A DNA stretch of 64,000 bases from Yersinia aldovae ATCC 35236 (GTDB taxonomy: Bacteria; Pseudomonadota; Gammaproteobacteria; Enterobacterales; Enterobacteriaceae). Positions 32,540-43,778 of the stretch are shown here, in pieces. The position numbers were made by a program, and so were the translations under genes. Position 1 is the stretch's first letter, and each line of letters begins with the position of its first letter. The stretch covers positions 62,001 through 126,000 of the forward strand of contig NZ_ACCB01000004.1 of NCBI RefSeq assembly GCF_000173735.1, read 5' to 3'. The notes below the pieces were generated by a model that saw nothing but the letters and a program-made list of their open reading frames with translations, was not told the DNA's origin and made no database searches.

Positions 32540-33841
32540 TTGTTTGACCGTTATGAAGGCGGTGAGCAGGCCGTACTGGTTCATATTTATTTCTCGCAAG
32601 ACAAAAACTCAGAGGATCTGCGTGAGTTCGAAGCGCTGGTGTCTTCTGCGGGCGTAGAAGCTTTGCAAATTGTAACGGGTAGTCGCAAAGCCCCACACCC
32701 TAAATACTTTGTTGGTGAAGGAAAGGCAGAAGAAATTGCTGATGCCGTGAAAGCCAGTGGCGCGTCTGTTGTCTTGTTTGATCATGCCCTTTCCGCAGCG
32801 CAAGAGCGAAATCTTGAGCGTTTGTGTGAGTGCCGGGTTATTGATCGAACTGGACTGATTTTAGATATTTTTGCCCAACGGGCCCGTACTCACGAAGGTA
32901 AATTACAGGTCGAATTAGCGCAATTGCGCCATATTGCGACCCGTTTGGTACGCGGCTGGACGCATCTTGAACGTCAAAAAGGTGGGATTGGCCTGAGAGG
33001 GCCGGGTGAGACTCAGTTGGAGACTGACCGCCGTTTGTTACGCGACCGCATCAGCTTGATTTTGAGCCGTTTGGATCGGGTAGCAAAGCAGCGTGAGCAA
33101 GGGCGACGTTCGCGCACCCGTGCTGATATTCCGACCGTATCTTTGGTGGGATATACCAACGCCGGTAAATCCAGCCTGTTTAACAAAATTACGGCAGCTG
33201 ATGTTTATGCGGCTGACCAATTATTTGCCACGCTGGACCCTACCTTACGCCGTATCAATGTGGCGGATGTGGGCGATACAGTATTGGCGGATACCGTAGG
33301 CTTTATCCGGCACTTGCCGCATGACTTGGTGGCTGCTTTTAAAGCAACGCTACAGGAGACGCGGCAGGCCTCATTACTGTTACACATTATTGATGCAGCA
33401 GATCCTCGGGTAGCCGAGAATATGGCCGCAGTCGATTCTGTATTGGCGGAAATTGAAGCAGATGAAATTCCTACATTATTAGTAATGAATAAAATTGATT
33501 TGTTGGATGATTTTGTCCCGCGAATCGATCGCAACGAAGACAATCTGCCAGTCAGAGTTTGGCTTTCAGCCCAAACCGGCGCAGGGATCCCGTTGCTCTT
33601 TCAAGCGTTGACGGAGCGTCTTTCAGGTGAGATCGCACACTTTGAATTGCGTTTACCGCCTCAGGCCGGCCGTCTGCGTAGCCGTTTTTACCAGCTTCAG
33701 GCAATTGAAAAAGAGTGGATAGACGAGGACGGGAACGTCGGTATGGTGGTAAGAGTGCCTATCGTTGATTGGCGTCGTCTCTGTAAACAAGAGCAAGATC
33801 TGGTCAGCTATATTATTAATGAGCCAAGCACGGCTAATTAA
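32540..33841 (+). CDS. hflX: Ribosome rescue/splitting GTPase HflX
   Basis: Obg-HflX family GTPase that splits stalled ribosomes after heat stress. It starts with TTG at 32540, eight bases after GAGAGG, giving [20 protein letters not shown], which matches the E. coli N-terminus; no ATG fits. 433 residues with an HflX N-domain, a glycine-rich [18 protein letters not shown] linker, and G motifs [35 protein letters not shown]. Confidence 0.96.
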   Translation: MFDRYEGGEQAVLVHIYFSQDKNSEDLREFEALVSSAGVEALQIVTGSRKAPHPKYFVGEGKAEEIADAVKASGASVVLFDHALSAAQERNLERLCECRVIDRTGLILDIFAQRARTHEGKLQVELAQLRHIATRLVRGWTHLERQKGGIGLRGPGETQLETDRRLLRDRISLILSRLDRVAKQREQGRRSRTRADIPTVSLVGYTNAGKSSLFNKITAADVYAADQLFATLDPTLRRINVADVGDTVLADTVGFIRHLPHDLVAAFKATLQETRQASLLLHIIDAADPRVAENMAAVDSVLAEIEADEIPTLLVMNKIDLLDDFVPRIDRNEDNLPVRVWLSAQTGAGIPLLFQALTERLSGEIAHFELRLPPQAGRLRSRFYQLQAIEKEWIDEDGNVGMVVRVPIVDWRRLCKQEQDLVSYIINEPSTAN

Positions 33842-33939
33842 TTGATTATGCTGATTGATTTTGTGAGATTAAGAGCCAGCTTGTTTGGCGTGTGCTCTTG
33901 GCCTGAAGAAAACCAATCATAGAAGAATGGAGCTAAAAC

Positions 33940-35214
33940 ATGGCGTGGAATCAGCCCGGTAATAACGGACAGGACCGCGATCCGTGGGGGAGCAGCAATA
34001 ATAATGGCGGCAACTCTGGCGGAAATAACAATAATAAAGGTGGCCGTGATCAAGGGCCGCCCGATCTGGATGATATCTTCCGGAAACTGAGCAAAAAACT
34101 GAGTAGCCTCGGTGGTAAAGGTGGCGGCAGCGGTAGTGACAACAACGGTGCGTCAAAAGGCCCTGGTTTCAGTGGTCGAATTGCCGGTATCGCTGTGGTT
34201 GCGGTTGTGGTTATCTGGGCGGCAAGTGGTTTCTATACAATTAAAGAAGCTGAGCGTGGTGTTGTTACGCGCTTGGGTAAATTAAGCCACATTGTGCAGC
34301 CTGGTTTGAACTGGAAACCGACCTTTATTGACGAAGTAACCCCGGTTAACGTCGAATCTGTACGTGAATTGGCGGCATCTGGTGTCATGTTGACCTCCGA
34401 TGAAAACGTGGTTCGCATCGAAATGAACGTGCAATACCGCGTAACCGATCCGGCCGCTTATCTGTTTAGCGTGACCAATCCGGATGACAGCCTGCGTCAG
34501 GCAACTGACAGCGCAGTGCGTGGTGTTATCGGTAAATACACCATGGATAAAATCCTCACCGAAGGCCGCACCATCGTTCGTAGCGATACTCAGCGTGTAC
34601 TGGAAGAAACTATTCGTCCATACAACATGGGTATCACGCTGCTGGACGTTAACTTCCAGGCAGCGCGTCCGCCGGAAGAAGTTAAAGCGGCATTTGATGA
34701 TGCGATTGCTGCTCGTGAAAACGAACAACAGTATATTCGTGAAGCAGAAGCTTACACCAACGAAGTCCAGCCGCGTGCAAACGGTCAGGCGCAGCGTCTG
34801 TTAGAAGATGCGCGTGCTTATGCCGCACGTAAAGTATTGGAAGCGCAAGGTGAAGTCGCCGGGTTTGCCAAGTTGTTGCCTGAGTATAAGGCAGCACCGG
34901 AAATTACCCGCGAGCGTCTGTATATCGAAACCATGGAAAAAGTCCTCGGTCATACCCGCAAAGTGCTGGCAAGTGACAAAGGTAATAGCTTGATGGTGCT
35001 GCCACTGGATCAACTGCTGCGCGGTCAAGGTGCAGATAAAGCGGATGGCAACAAAGACACAAGTCTGATTCGTTTGAATCCGCCTTCCTCTGCTAATAGC
35101 AGCCAAGGGGCTGGTGCCAGCAACACAAGCACCAGTTCAACCAGTGGTTCTATCATGGATCAGCGCCGGGCAAATGCTCAGCGTGATACTTCCACTCGCG
35201 TAGGGAGAGAATAA
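33940..35214 (+). CDS. hflK: FtsH-associated SPFH protein HflK
   Basis: Forms with HflC a large membrane cage around the FtsH protease. 424 residues: Gly/Asn-rich cytoplasmic N-terminus (NNNGGNSGGNNNNKGG), one transmembrane segment at about 85-105 (IAGIAVVAVVVIWAASGFYTI), a periplasmic SPFH/band-7 domain starting EAERGVVTRLGK, a long helix, and a low-complexity Ser/Thr/Asn tail. AGGAGCTAAAAC-like site before ATG 33940 (GAATGGAGC). Stop is 3 bp before hflC. Confidence 0.96.
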   Translation: MAWNQPGNNGQDRDPWGSSNNNGGNSGGNNNNKGGRDQGPPDLDDIFRKLSKKLSSLGGKGGGSGSDNNGASKGPGFSGRIAGIAVVAVVVIWAASGFYTIKEAERGVVTRLGKLSHIVQPGLNWKPTFIDEVTPVNVESVRELAASGVMLTSDENVVRIEMNVQYRVTDPAAYLFSVTNPDDSLRQATDSAVRGVIGKYTMDKILTEGRTIVRSDTQRVLEETIRPYNMGITLLDVNFQAARPPEEVKAAFDDAIAARENEQQYIREAEAYTNEVQPRANGQAQRLLEDARAYAARKVLEAQGEVAGFAKLLPEYKAAPEITRERLYIETMEKVLGHTRKVLASDKGNSLMVLPLDQLLRGQGADKADGNKDTSLIRLNPPSSANSSQGAGASNTSTSSTSGSIMDQRRANAQRDTSTRVGRE

Positions 35215-35217
35215 CCA

Positions 35218-36222
35218 ATGCGTAAGTCTTTTTTACTTATCGTCGTTGTGGTGTTAGTCGCACTCTACGCTTCGCTGTTTGTGGTACAAGAAGGCCAACG
35301 CGGGATCGTACTGCGCTTTGGTAAGGTATTACGTGATAGTGATAACAAGCCGCTGGTGTACGCACCGGGCCTGCACTTCAAGATACCGTTTATCGAAACA
35401 GTGAAGAGGTTGGATGCCCGTATTCAAACAATGGACAACCAGGCCGACCGTTTCGTGACCAACGAGAAGAAAGACCTGATTGTTGACTCATACTTGAAAT
35501 GGCGTATCAGTGATTTCAGCCGTTACTATCTTGCTACCGGTGGTGGTGATGTGTCTCAGGCTGAAGTGCTGTTGAAACGTAAGTTCAGTGACCGTTTGCG
35601 TTCTGAAATTGGTCGTTTGAATGTGCGCGACATCGTAACCGACTCACGCGGTCGTCTGACGTCTGATGTTCGTGATGCGCTGAATACCGGTAGTGTGGGT
35701 GACGAAGCCGTTACCACGGAAGCCGATGATGCGATTGCCTCTGTGGCAGCCCGTGTTGAACAGGAGACTCGCGGCAAACAGCCTGCGGTTAACCCGAACA
35801 GTATGGCGGCACTGGGTATCGAAGTGGTTGACGTGCGAATCAAGCAAATCAACTTACCGGCTGAAGTCTCTGACGCTATCTTCCAGCGTATGCGTGCTGA
35901 ACGTGAGGCGGTTGCCCGTCGTCACCGTTCACAAGGTCAGGAAGAAGCCGAGAAGTTGCGTGCAACCGCCGACTATGAAGTGACACGTACTCTGGCTGAA
36001 GCCGAGCGTCAGGCGCGTATTACGCGTGGTGGCGGTGATGCCGAAGCGGCCCGTCTGTTTGCCGATGCATTCAGTAAAGACCCTGACTTCTATGCCTTCA
36101 TTCGTAGCTTGCGCGCGTATGAAAACAGCTTCAGTAGCGGTAATGATGTGATGGTACTTAGCCCGGAGAGTGATTTCTTCCGCTATATGAAATCGCCGGA
36201 TAACTCCAGCAAACGTCCATAA
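35218..36222 (+). CDS. hflC: FtsH-associated SPFH protein HflC
   Basis: Partner of HflK in the FtsH-HflKC complex. 334 residues: N-terminal signal-anchor SFLLIVVVVLVALYASLFVV, SPFH domain from QEGQRGIVLRFGKVLRD, helical region rich in Arg/Ala/Glu, and conserved C-terminal VMVLSPESDFFRYMK. Begins 3 bp after hflK with AGGGAGAGAATAACC. A terminator follows. Confidence 0.97.
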   Translation: MRKSFLLIVVVVLVALYASLFVVQEGQRGIVLRFGKVLRDSDNKPLVYAPGLHFKIPFIETVKRLDARIQTMDNQADRFVTNEKKDLIVDSYLKWRISDFSRYYLATGGGDVSQAEVLLKRKFSDRLRSEIGRLNVRDIVTDSRGRLTSDVRDALNTGSVGDEAVTTEADDAIASVAARVEQETRGKQPAVNPNSMAALGIEVVDVRIKQINLPAEVSDAIFQRMRAEREAVARRHRSQGQEEAEKLRATADYEVTRTLAEAERQARITRGGGDAEAARLFADAFSKDPDFYAFIRSLRAYENSFSSGNDVMVLSPESDFFRYMKSPDNSSKRP

Positions 36223-36246
36223 CAGCCCGTTTTTGACTGTAACAGC

Positions 36247-36271
36247 AAGGCCCGTTCACGCGGGCCTTTTC
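36247..36271 (+). terminator. Terminator after hflC
   Basis: AAGGCCCG (36247-36254) pairs with CGGGCCTT (36261-36268), followed by TTCTATTT. It separates the hfl operon from yjeT-purA. Confidence 0.8.
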
Positions 36272-36309
36272 TATTTGAAGCCGCCGCTTCCATTTGATTG
36301 AGACAGATA

Positions 36310-36510
36310 ATGAATTCAACCATCTTATTAGCATTGGGTTTGGTTTTGGTGTTGGAAGGGCTTGGCCCGATGCTTTATCCCAAAGCCTGGCGCAAAATGA
36401 TTCTGGCAATGACCCAACTACCGGATGCCACTTTACGTCGTTTTGGTGGCGGATTAGTGGTTGCAGGCTGCGTTATCTACTACATGTTGCGTAGCCGCAT
36501 GGGTGGCTAA
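36310..36510 (+). CDS. yjeT: DUF2065 small membrane protein YjeT
   Basis: 66-residue membrane protein of unknown function between hflC and purA. ATG 36310 (MNSTILLALGLVLVLEGLGPMLYPKAWRKM) matches the E. coli YjeT start. Two transmembrane helices (about 3-22 and 44-60) flank the conserved GLGPMLYPKAWRKMI and LRRFGGGLVVAG motifs. Confidence 0.92.
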   Translation: MNSTILLALGLVLVLEGLGPMLYPKAWRKMILAMTQLPDATLRRFGGGLVVAGCVIYYMLRSRMGG

Positions 36511-36576
36511 ATGTAAGCACAAAAATTGTTCAGTTATGTGTTAAAAAGTACTGAAAGCAGCCGAGTGAGATGTTAG

Positions 36577-37908
<1,332 letters not shown>

Positions 37909-37947
37909 TTAAGCGGCTGATAGCCAAATAATCAGAATTCAGATTCC

Positions 37948-37978
37948 AATGAACCGGGCTTATGCCCGGTTCATTGTT
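37948..37978 (+). terminator. Hairpin/terminator after purA
   Basis: AATGAACCGGGC (37948-37959) pairs perfectly with GCCCGGTTCATT (37964-37975) around TTAT. The downstream T content is poor (GTTAT) because the ERIC element begins here. Confidence 0.65.
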
Positions 37979-38176
37979 ATACTCGTCATACTTTAAGCTG
38001 CATGTGCGTTGGCTATGTTTGTTATTCGGCCCATTTATGTGCCTCGCCTCGTTGAGGCCGCTGCGAGCAGCGTTCAAATCTGCTCCTGGCAGATTTGTCA
38101 CCCGAATCACTTACTGATATAAGCCCGCAGGTGAGCACTTGCCGTTTTCCGGCAACTTGAATTATTTAGGGTATAT
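37978..38176. repeat. ERIC element, long form
   Basis: TATACTCGTCATACTTTAAGC...GGCAACTTGAATTATTTAGGGTATA with ERIC ends, an internal expansion (CAAATCTGCTCCTGGCAGATTTG, itself an inverted repeat) and the CCGAATCACTTACTGATAT core. About 199 bp. Confidence 0.85.
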
Positions 38177-38336
38177 CCCTTTCTAACTTGATGTTGCTGC
38201 TTTATTAGCCGCAATCTATTACTTTTGGCTATAACTGTATGCAGAAGTGACCTCGGATAAGCCGTTTTACATCAAAACACCCGTCCTTTATCTAAATGAT
38301 TAGTCGCAAGCTTTATGGCTGGTTTATCATTTGAAG

Positions 38337-38464
38337 TATATATCCGTCATACTACAGGTTGCATGTGTGTTGGCTGCCTTCGTTCACACCAATCACTTAC
38401 TGATGTAAGCTCTTGGGGGGCGCTGAGTTGCCGTCTTCCTGTAACTCGAGTTATTTAGGATATA
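38337..38464. repeat. ERIC element, standard length
   Basis: About 128 bp with intact ends (TATATCCGTCATACTACAGG... and ...GTAACTCGAGTTATTTAGGATATA) and core CCAATCACTTACTGATGTAAGC. This is the canonical ERIC size, with no internal insertion. Confidence 0.9.
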
Positions 38465-38561
38465 AATTTCTAAATAGCATTTAGAATCGCACTTATAACT
38501 TATCCAACATGTGTCATCTTAGATGGGTTTAAGCCGGGTAAATTGATACTCAGGGGTATAT

Positions 38562-38987
38562 GTGCAGTTAACAAGTTTTACTGATTATGGTTTGCGAGCG
38601 CTTACTTATATGGCCTCACTGCCTGAAGGCCAAATGACCAGCATTTCTCAGGTGACTGATGTCTATGGCGTGTCTCGCAATCATATGGTTAAAATAATCA
38701 ATCAGTTGAGCCGCGTCGGTTTGGTTACTGCTGTGCGGGGCAAAAATGGGGGCATACGGCTGGGTAAACCCGCTGCGCAGATTCGTATCGGTGACGTTGT
38801 GCGCGAATTGGAGCCACTTTCCCTGGTCAATTGCAGCAGTGATTTTTGCCACATCACGCCCGCTTGCCGTTTGAAGCAAGTGCTCAATCAGGCAGTACAG
38901 AGTTTCCTTAACGAGCTGGATAACTATACTTTGGCTGACATGGTCAAAGATAATTCCCCGCTCTACAAATTATTACTTGTTGAGTAG
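38562..38987 (+). CDS. nsrR: Nitric-oxide-sensing repressor NsrR
   Basis: Rrf2-family repressor with an NO-sensitive Fe-S cluster, controlling hmp, ytfE and related genes. 141 residues from GTG 38562 ([21 protein letters not shown]). Winged helix with recognition helix around [17 protein letters not shown]; cluster ligands Cys91, Cys96 and Cys102 in [13 protein letters not shown], the E. coli spacing. Its predicted target ytfE, with a matching operator, is 11 kb downstream. Confidence 0.95.
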   Translation: MQLTSFTDYGLRALTYMASLPEGQMTSISQVTDVYGVSRNHMVKIINQLSRVGLVTAVRGKNGGIRLGKPAAQIRIGDVVRELEPLSLVNCSSDFCHITPACRLKQVLNQAVQSFLNELDNYTLADMVKDNSPLYKLLLVE

Positions 38988-39010
38988 GTTTTTGCTTAAT
39001 CAAAGATATA

Positions 39011-39137
39011 TATACCCAAAGAACTTGGAGTCGCAGGTAGGCAGCCAGTAAACGAATCCCGATGAGCTTACACTGGTAAGTGATTCGGGTGAGAGCGCGC
39101 AGCTAACACCCCTGCGGCTTCAAGTACGCAGGGTATA
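39011..39137. repeat. ERIC element, 127 bp, reverse orientation
   Basis: TATACCCAAAGAACTTGGAG...ACGCAGGGTATA is exactly 127 bp and carries the GAGCTTACACTGGTAAGTGATTCGGGTGAG core in reverse orientation. It lies in the nsrR-rnr spacer, 30 bp before the rnr start. Confidence 0.85.
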
Positions 39138-39167
39138 AGACCTGCTGATGGCAACGGAGGAACCGCA

Positions 39168-41720
39168 ATGTCACAAGATCCATTCTTGGAACGAGAAGCA
39201 GAGAAGTATGAGTCACCCATCCCTAGCCGGGAATTCATTTTGGCTCATCTCGCGAAGCGCGAAACACCTGCCAGCCGTGAAGAGCTGGCTAATGAACTCA
39301 ATTTAAGCGGTGAAGAGCCTTTAGAGGCGCTGCGCCGCCGCTTGCGCGCGATGGAGCGTGACGGGCAACTGGTCTTCACCCGTCGCCAGTGCTACGCCTT
39401 ACCGGAGCGTCTGGACCTACTGCGCGGTACTGTTATTGGTCACCGTGATGGTTTTGGCTTTTTACGCGTTGAGGGCAGTAAAGACGATCTGTATCTCTCT
39501 GCCGAACAGATGAAAACCGCCATTCATGGTGATGTGGTATTGGCCCAAGCAGTTGGCGCAGACCGCAAAGGTCGCCGTGAAGCGCGTATTGTGCGCGTAT
39601 TGGTGCCGAAAACCAGCCAGATCGTCGGTCGTTATTTCACTGACGCCGGTACCGGCTTTGTGGTGCCGGATGATGGTCGTTTGAGTTTTGATATCTTGAT
39701 CCCACCGGATGCTATCAACGGTGCGCGCATGGGCTTTGTGGTGGTGGTCGAGTTGACTCAGCGCCCAACCCGTCGGAGTAAAGCGGTCGGTAAGATTGTT
39801 GAAGTGCTCGGCGAAAACATGGGGACCAGCATGGCGGTAGATATCGCGCTGCGCACTCATGAGATTCCGCATACCTGGCCGCCGCAAGTTGAAAAGCAAG
39901 TCGCTGACTTAAAAGAACAAGTACCGGAAGAGGCGAAAAAAGGGCGCGTCGATTTACGCAATCTGCCGCTGGTCACCATCGATGGTGAAGATGCCCGTGA
40001 CTTTGATGATGCGGTGCATTGTGAGAAAAAACGTGGCGGCGGTTGGCGTTTGTGGGTTGCCATTGCTGATGTTAGCTATTATGTGCGCCCGCGTACCGCG
40101 TTGGATGATGAGGCTCGTAGCCGGGGTAACTCGGTCTACTTCCCATCGCAGGTGGTTCCGATGCTGCCAGAAGTGCTGTCAAACGGCCTTTGTTCGCTCA
40201 ATCCGCAGGTAGACCGCCTGTGTATGGTGTGTGAGATGACTATCTCCTCACAAGGCAAGCTGTCGTCTTATAAGTTCTACGAAGCGGTGATGAGTTCTCA
40301 TGCACGCCTGACGTATACTAAAGTGTGGCGAATCATTGATGGCGAAGAGTCGCTGCGTGAACAGTATAAGCCACTGGTTCCGCACCTGTTAGAACTACAC
40401 TCCATGTACAAAGTGCTGGATCAGGCGCGGGCTGAACGTGGTGGTATCGCGTTTGAAACCGAAGAAGCCAAGTTTATCTTTAATGCTGAACGGCGCATTG
40501 AACGCATTGAATCGACCGTGCGTAATGATGCGCATAAGTTGATTGAAGAATGCATGATTTTGGCCAACATTGCCGCCGCGCGCTTTGTCGAAAAACACAA
40601 TGAGCCAGCGCTGTTCCGTGTGCACGACCGCCCAAGTGACGACCATATCTCCGCACTGCGTAGTGTGCTTGGTGAGCTGAGTCTGACACTCGGCGGTGGT
40701 TTGAAACCGGAACCTAAAGATTATGCGGTGCTGATGGATGAAGTTGCCGATCGTCCGGATCATGAAATGCTGCAAACTATGTTGCTGCGTTCGATGAAAC
40801 AGGCGATTTACGATCCGGAAAACCGTGGTCACTTTGGTTTGGCACTGGCTTCTTATGGCCATTTCACCTCACCCATTCGCCGTTATCCCGATCTTGCGAT
40901 GCACCGAGCCATCAAGTATCAGCTCGCCAAAGAGCAGGGCAATGTGAAAGAGCGCTGGACACCAACCGGTGGCTGGCACAGCGAATACGACGAGATGCTG
41001 CAATTGGGCGAACACTGCTCAATGACCGAGCGCCGCGCTGATGAAGCGACCCGTAACGTCGCGGATTGGCTTAAGTGTGACTTTATGCAGGATCAGGTCG
41101 GTAAAGTCTTCACCGGGATCATTGCCAGTGTTACCGGTTTTGGCTTCTTCGTGCGTCTGGATGATCTGTTTATTGATGGTTTGGTGCATGTTTCCAGCCT
41201 GGATAATGATTATTACCGTTACGACAACATCGGTCAGCGTCTGATTGGTGAATCTTCGGGTCAGGTTTATCGCTTGGGCGATACCGTGGAAATCCGGGTC
41301 GAAGCGGTACATATGGATGAGCGAAAAATTGATTTTGCATTAGTTTCCAGTACCCGCAAGCCGCGCGGTGAAGGTAAAACCGCCCGTGATAAGGCGAAAA
41401 AAACCGATGGGCAGCGTACGATGCGTGATACCTCTAGCCGTGGTGGGCGTGGTGCTTCATCGGGCGCTCCGCGCCGTGATAGCGCGCCAGCAGCAGGGGG
41501 ACAGAAGCGGCCACGTCGCGCTAAAAAACCGGTGAATTTTGAGCCGGACAGTGCTTTCCGCCCAGCAGATGCTGCCGCGAAGTTAGATGACAAAGCGCTG
41601 GCTGAGAAGAAAGCCAAGGCGAAGGCGAAAAGAGTGTCAGCGAAAACCAAGAAAATTGCCGCTGCCACTAAAGCCAAGCGTGCGAAGAAGAAACCTGGCA
41701 GCGACGAGTCATCGCTGTAG
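39168..41720 (+). CDS. rnr: Exoribonuclease R
   Basis: 3'-5' processive exonuclease that degrades structured RNA and acts in trans-translation and cold adaptation. 850 residues: N-terminal helix-turn-helix, two cold-shock OB domains, RNB catalytic domain with the metal-binding [17 protein letters not shown] at about 270-286, an S1 domain near 640-725, and a long Lys/Arg/Ala-rich basic tail ([20 protein letters not shown]) that aids unwinding. GGAGGAACCGCA precedes the ATG. Confidence 0.97.
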   Translation: MSQDPFLEREAEKYESPIPSREFILAHLAKRETPASREELANELNLSGEEPLEALRRRLRAMERDGQLVFTRRQCYALPERLDLLRGTVIGHRDGFGFLRVEGSKDDLYLSAEQMKTAIHGDVVLAQAVGADRKGRREARIVRVLVPKTSQIVGRYFTDAGTGFVVPDDGRLSFDILIPPDAINGARMGFVVVVELTQRPTRRSKAVGKIVEVLGENMGTSMAVDIALRTHEIPHTWPPQVEKQVADLKEQVPEEAKKGRVDLRNLPLVTIDGEDARDFDDAVHCEKKRGGGWRLWVAIADVSYYVRPRTALDDEARSRGNSVYFPSQVVPMLPEVLSNGLCSLNPQVDRLCMVCEMTISSQGKLSSYKFYEAVMSSHARLTYTKVWRIIDGEESLREQYKPLVPHLLELHSMYKVLDQARAERGGIAFETEEAKFIFNAERRIERIESTVRNDAHKLIEECMILANIAAARFVEKHNEPALFRVHDRPSDDHISALRSVLGELSLTLGGGLKPEPKDYAVLMDEVADRPDHEMLQTMLLRSMKQAIYDPENRGHFGLALASYGHFTSPIRRYPDLAMHRAIKYQLAKEQGNVKERWTPTGGWHSEYDEMLQLGEHCSMTERRADEATRNVADWLKCDFMQDQVGKVFTGIIASVTGFGFFVRLDDLFIDGLVHVSSLDNDYYRYDNIGQRLIGESSGQVYRLGDTVEIRVEAVHMDERKIDFALVSSTRKPRGEGKTARDKAKKTDGQRTMRDTSSRGGRGASSGAPRRDSAPAAGGQKRPRRAKKPVNFEPDSAFRPADAAAKLDDKALAEKKAKAKAKRVSAKTKKIAAATKAKRAKKKPGSDESSL

Positions 41721-41725
41721 TTTGT

Positions 41726-41745
41726 CGGGCGGCTTTGGTCGCCCG
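41726..41745 (+). other. Hairpin in the rnr-rlmB spacer
   Basis: CGGGCG (41726-41731) pairs with CGCCCG (41740-41745). No T-run follows directly, so it is more likely an mRNA processing or attenuation structure in an rnr-rlmB transcript than a terminator. Confidence 0.4.
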
Positions 41746-41804
41746 CATTAATTTAATTATTGGCAGGCAAATTTTTTATCTGCTGACACATGTAAAAGAG
41801 CATC

Positions 41805-42545
41805 ATGAGCGAAATTATTTACGGTATTCACTCCATCAAAGCCTTGTTAGACAATGATCCACAACGTTTTCTGGAAGTTTTTATTCTGAAAGGTCGTGAC
41901 GATCGTCGTCTACAATCCTTGATTGTAGAACTGGAAGCTACCGGTTTGGTGATTCAAGTGGCCAGCCGGAAGTGGCTGGATTCGCAGGTTGAAGACGGTG
42001 CCCATCAGGGTATCGTGGCGCGGGTACGGGAAGGGCGTCAGTATCAGGAAAATGACTTACCCGCATTGCTGGAAAGTGTGGAAACCCCTTTCCTGTTGGT
42101 GCTTGATGGCGTAACCGATCCCCACAATTTGGGTGCGTGCTTGCGCAGTGCGGATGCGGCGGGTGTCCACGCAGTTATCGTGCCACGGGATCGCTCGGCG
42201 CAGCTTAATGCCATTGCCAAGAAAGTCGCCAGCGGTGCGGCTGAAAACGTGCCATTGATTAAAGTGACTAATCTGGCGCGCACGCTGCGGGTGTTGCAAG
42301 AACATAATGTGTGGATTGTGGGTACTGCCGGTGAAGCTGACCATACGTTGTATCAGAGCAAAATGACCGGCCCGATGGCGCTGGTAATGGGCGCTGAAGG
42401 TGAGGGGATGCGTCGTCTGACGCGCGAGCATTGCGATGAGTTGATCAGCATCCCGATGGCGGGCAGTGTGTCTTCCCTGAACGTGTCAGTGGCCACCGGT
42501 GTGTGTCTATTTGAAGTTGTACGCCAGCGTGCATTAAAAGCCTGA
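41805..42545 (+). CDS. rlmB: 23S rRNA (Gm2251) 2'-O-methyltransferase RlmB
   Basis: SpoU-family (SPOUT) methyltransferase acting on G2251 of the 23S P-loop. 246 residues: N-terminal RNA-binding domain, then the trefoil-knot SAM domain with [51 protein letters not shown] and the C-terminal [23 protein letters not shown]. Starts 84 bp after rnr. Confidence 0.97.
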   Translation: MSEIIYGIHSIKALLDNDPQRFLEVFILKGRDDRRLQSLIVELEATGLVIQVASRKWLDSQVEDGAHQGIVARVREGRQYQENDLPALLESVETPFLLVLDGVTDPHNLGACLRSADAAGVHAVIVPRDRSAQLNAIAKKVASGAAENVPLIKVTNLARTLRVLQEHNVWIVGTAGEADHTLYQSKMTGPMALVMGAEGEGMRRLTREHCDELISIPMAGSVSSLNVSVATGVCLFEVVRQRALKA

Positions 42546-42572
42546 TATTTGTTTCATTAATCATTGAATTCC

Positions 42573-42605
42573 AAAAGCCAACATTCGCATATGTTGGCTT
42601 TTTTG
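42573..42605 (+). terminator. Terminator of rlmB
   Basis: AAAAGCCAACAT (42573-42584) pairs perfectly with ATGTTGGCTTTT (42591-42602), followed by TTTG. Strong intrinsic terminator. Confidence 0.92.
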
Positions 42606-42754
42606 TTCTTATTATCATGAGATGGTATCAGTCATTGGTGATAAATAGGGGTTTAGTCCCTGTTTGTGATGAGCTTGTCAGCAAATATCCTCGCCTGCAC
42701 CATACTTAACGCTAATTTATCAAATCCATAATTTATGAATGCCGATTGCGCATT

Positions 42755-42846
42755 TATACCCAAAGTTATTGAAGGTGCAGGTCGGCGGCAAGTGATTCAG
42801 GTGAGTGAACGTCGCTGACCCCCTACGGCTTCACGTACCAAGTGTA
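42755..42846. repeat. Internally deleted ERIC element
   Basis: TATACCCAAAGTTATTGAAGGTGCAGG... at the left and ...CGGCTTCACGTACCAAGTGTA at the right resemble the reverse-oriented ERIC at 39011, but only about 92 bp remain; the central palindrome is partly lost. Confidence 0.6.
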
Positions 42847-42868
42847 TCGTCGTGAAATGGAGGACGGT

Positions 42869-43159
42869 ATGGAGTGGCAGACACACTTGGTTTTCAATCA
42901 ACCTGAGCCATTATCAAACAGCAACTTATTTCTATCTGATATGGCTTTGCAGGACGCTATCACGCGGGAACATGCGGGTTGGGATGCGGAAACGCTGTCT
43001 CAGATAGGATTACAGCTAGGCTCAATGGAGTCACTTGAATTAGGGTGGCTGGCTAACGCTAATCCACCAGAGTTACTGCGTTATGATACTGCCGGACAGC
43101 GCTTGGATCAGGTGCGATTTCATCCGGCCTGGCATGTGCTGATGCCTGGTGCAGCATGA
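42869..43159 (+). pseudogene. aidB: aidB remnant (acyl-CoA dehydrogenase N-terminus)
   Basis: The frame MEWQTHLVFNQPEPLSNSNL...ELLRYDTAGQRLDQVRFHPAWHVLM is clearly the first ~92 residues of AidB, a ~540-residue flavoprotein of the adaptive response to alkylation. It ends four codons later. In another frame, 43162-43236 encodes ...CSLLLNRASGRR, which loosely resembles the AidB C-terminal end, suggesting an internal deletion removed about 80% of the gene. An AGGACGGT ribosome site remains, so a 96-residue peptide could still be made. Position next to bsmA matches aidB in E. coli. Confidence 0.85.
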
Positions 43160-43252
43160 CGCTGGATCACCGGGATCAATATACGTTGCCGGAGGCAGTT
43201 TGTTCATTACTGCTGAACCGTGCATCCGGCAGACGCTAGCCATATGGGTAAT

Positions 43253-43561
43253 TTACTTATATAACAACGCATTGGCATACCAGATGCCAGGGTAGATGCT
43301 GTCTGACAGCATGATAATCAAATAATAGGGCGCGCCGCTGGCATTGGCTCTGCGCTGAATTTCAGCTTCAACATCCGTCGGGCTACCAAATACCTGAGCC
43401 GAAACAGTGCCTACTTTTTGCAGGTTGAGACTCTGAGCGCGGTTGATTTCCTGCGCGTAGGGCTTTATTGGCGGGGGCGGCGCGGGAGTCACCTGAAAAA
43501 CACTGCAAGCTGATAACCCGAGAGCCAGCAATAAAACCACCATTGTGCGTCTTATATTCAT
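43253..43561 (-). CDS. bsmA: Biofilm/peroxide-stress lipoprotein BsmA
   Basis: YhcN/BhsA-family (DUF1471) lipoprotein linked in E. coli to biofilm, motility and stress resistance. 102 residues: signal peptide MNIRRTMVVLLLALGLSAC with lipobox LSAC, a Pro-rich linker (TPAPPPPIKP), and the DUF1471 domain AQSLNLQKVGTVSAQVFGSPTDVEAEIQRRANASGAPYYLI. E. coli yjfO slot. Confidence 0.88.
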   Translation of the reverse strand: MNIRRTMVVLLLALGLSACSVFQVTPAPPPPIKPYAQEINRAQSLNLQKVGTVSAQVFGSPTDVEAEIQRRANASGAPYYLIIMLSDSIYPGIWYANALLYK

Positions 43562-43778
43562 AATTGCCTCTTTGTCAGTGGCTTATCTGTCTCTGCAAGC
43601 CAGTTATCTAACAAGTGTAACGCTCAATATGCGCAATCCGCCAGTATCACGGCTACCTCAGGCGCAAAGGGGATCTATCTTGGAAGAAATTGATTTAAGA
43701 CTTTATCCCCTTGTTTTGGCAAACTGAATCTATCTGCTATAAGCCTGCTTATTGCCCTTTCAATAAAGGATTCTCATC

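Larger units (their letters stand above)
37909..38561. other. purA to nsrR intergenic region
   Basis: 653 bp. Contains the purA hairpin, a long ERIC element (37978-38176), 160 bp of unassigned AT-rich DNA, a standard-size ERIC element (38337-38464), and about 97 bp that must hold the nsrR promoter. No ORF is credible. Confidence 0.7.
42546..42868. other. rlmB to aidB-remnant region
   Basis: 323 bp holding the rlmB terminator, unassigned AT-rich DNA, and a shortened ERIC element at 42755-42846. In E. coli yjfI to yjfC occupy this interval; none is present here. Confidence 0.6.

Noticed and set aside
38462-38561. NsrR autoregulatory site at nsrR
   Set aside because: GCATTTAGAAT-like half-site only; no paired half-site at the right distance.
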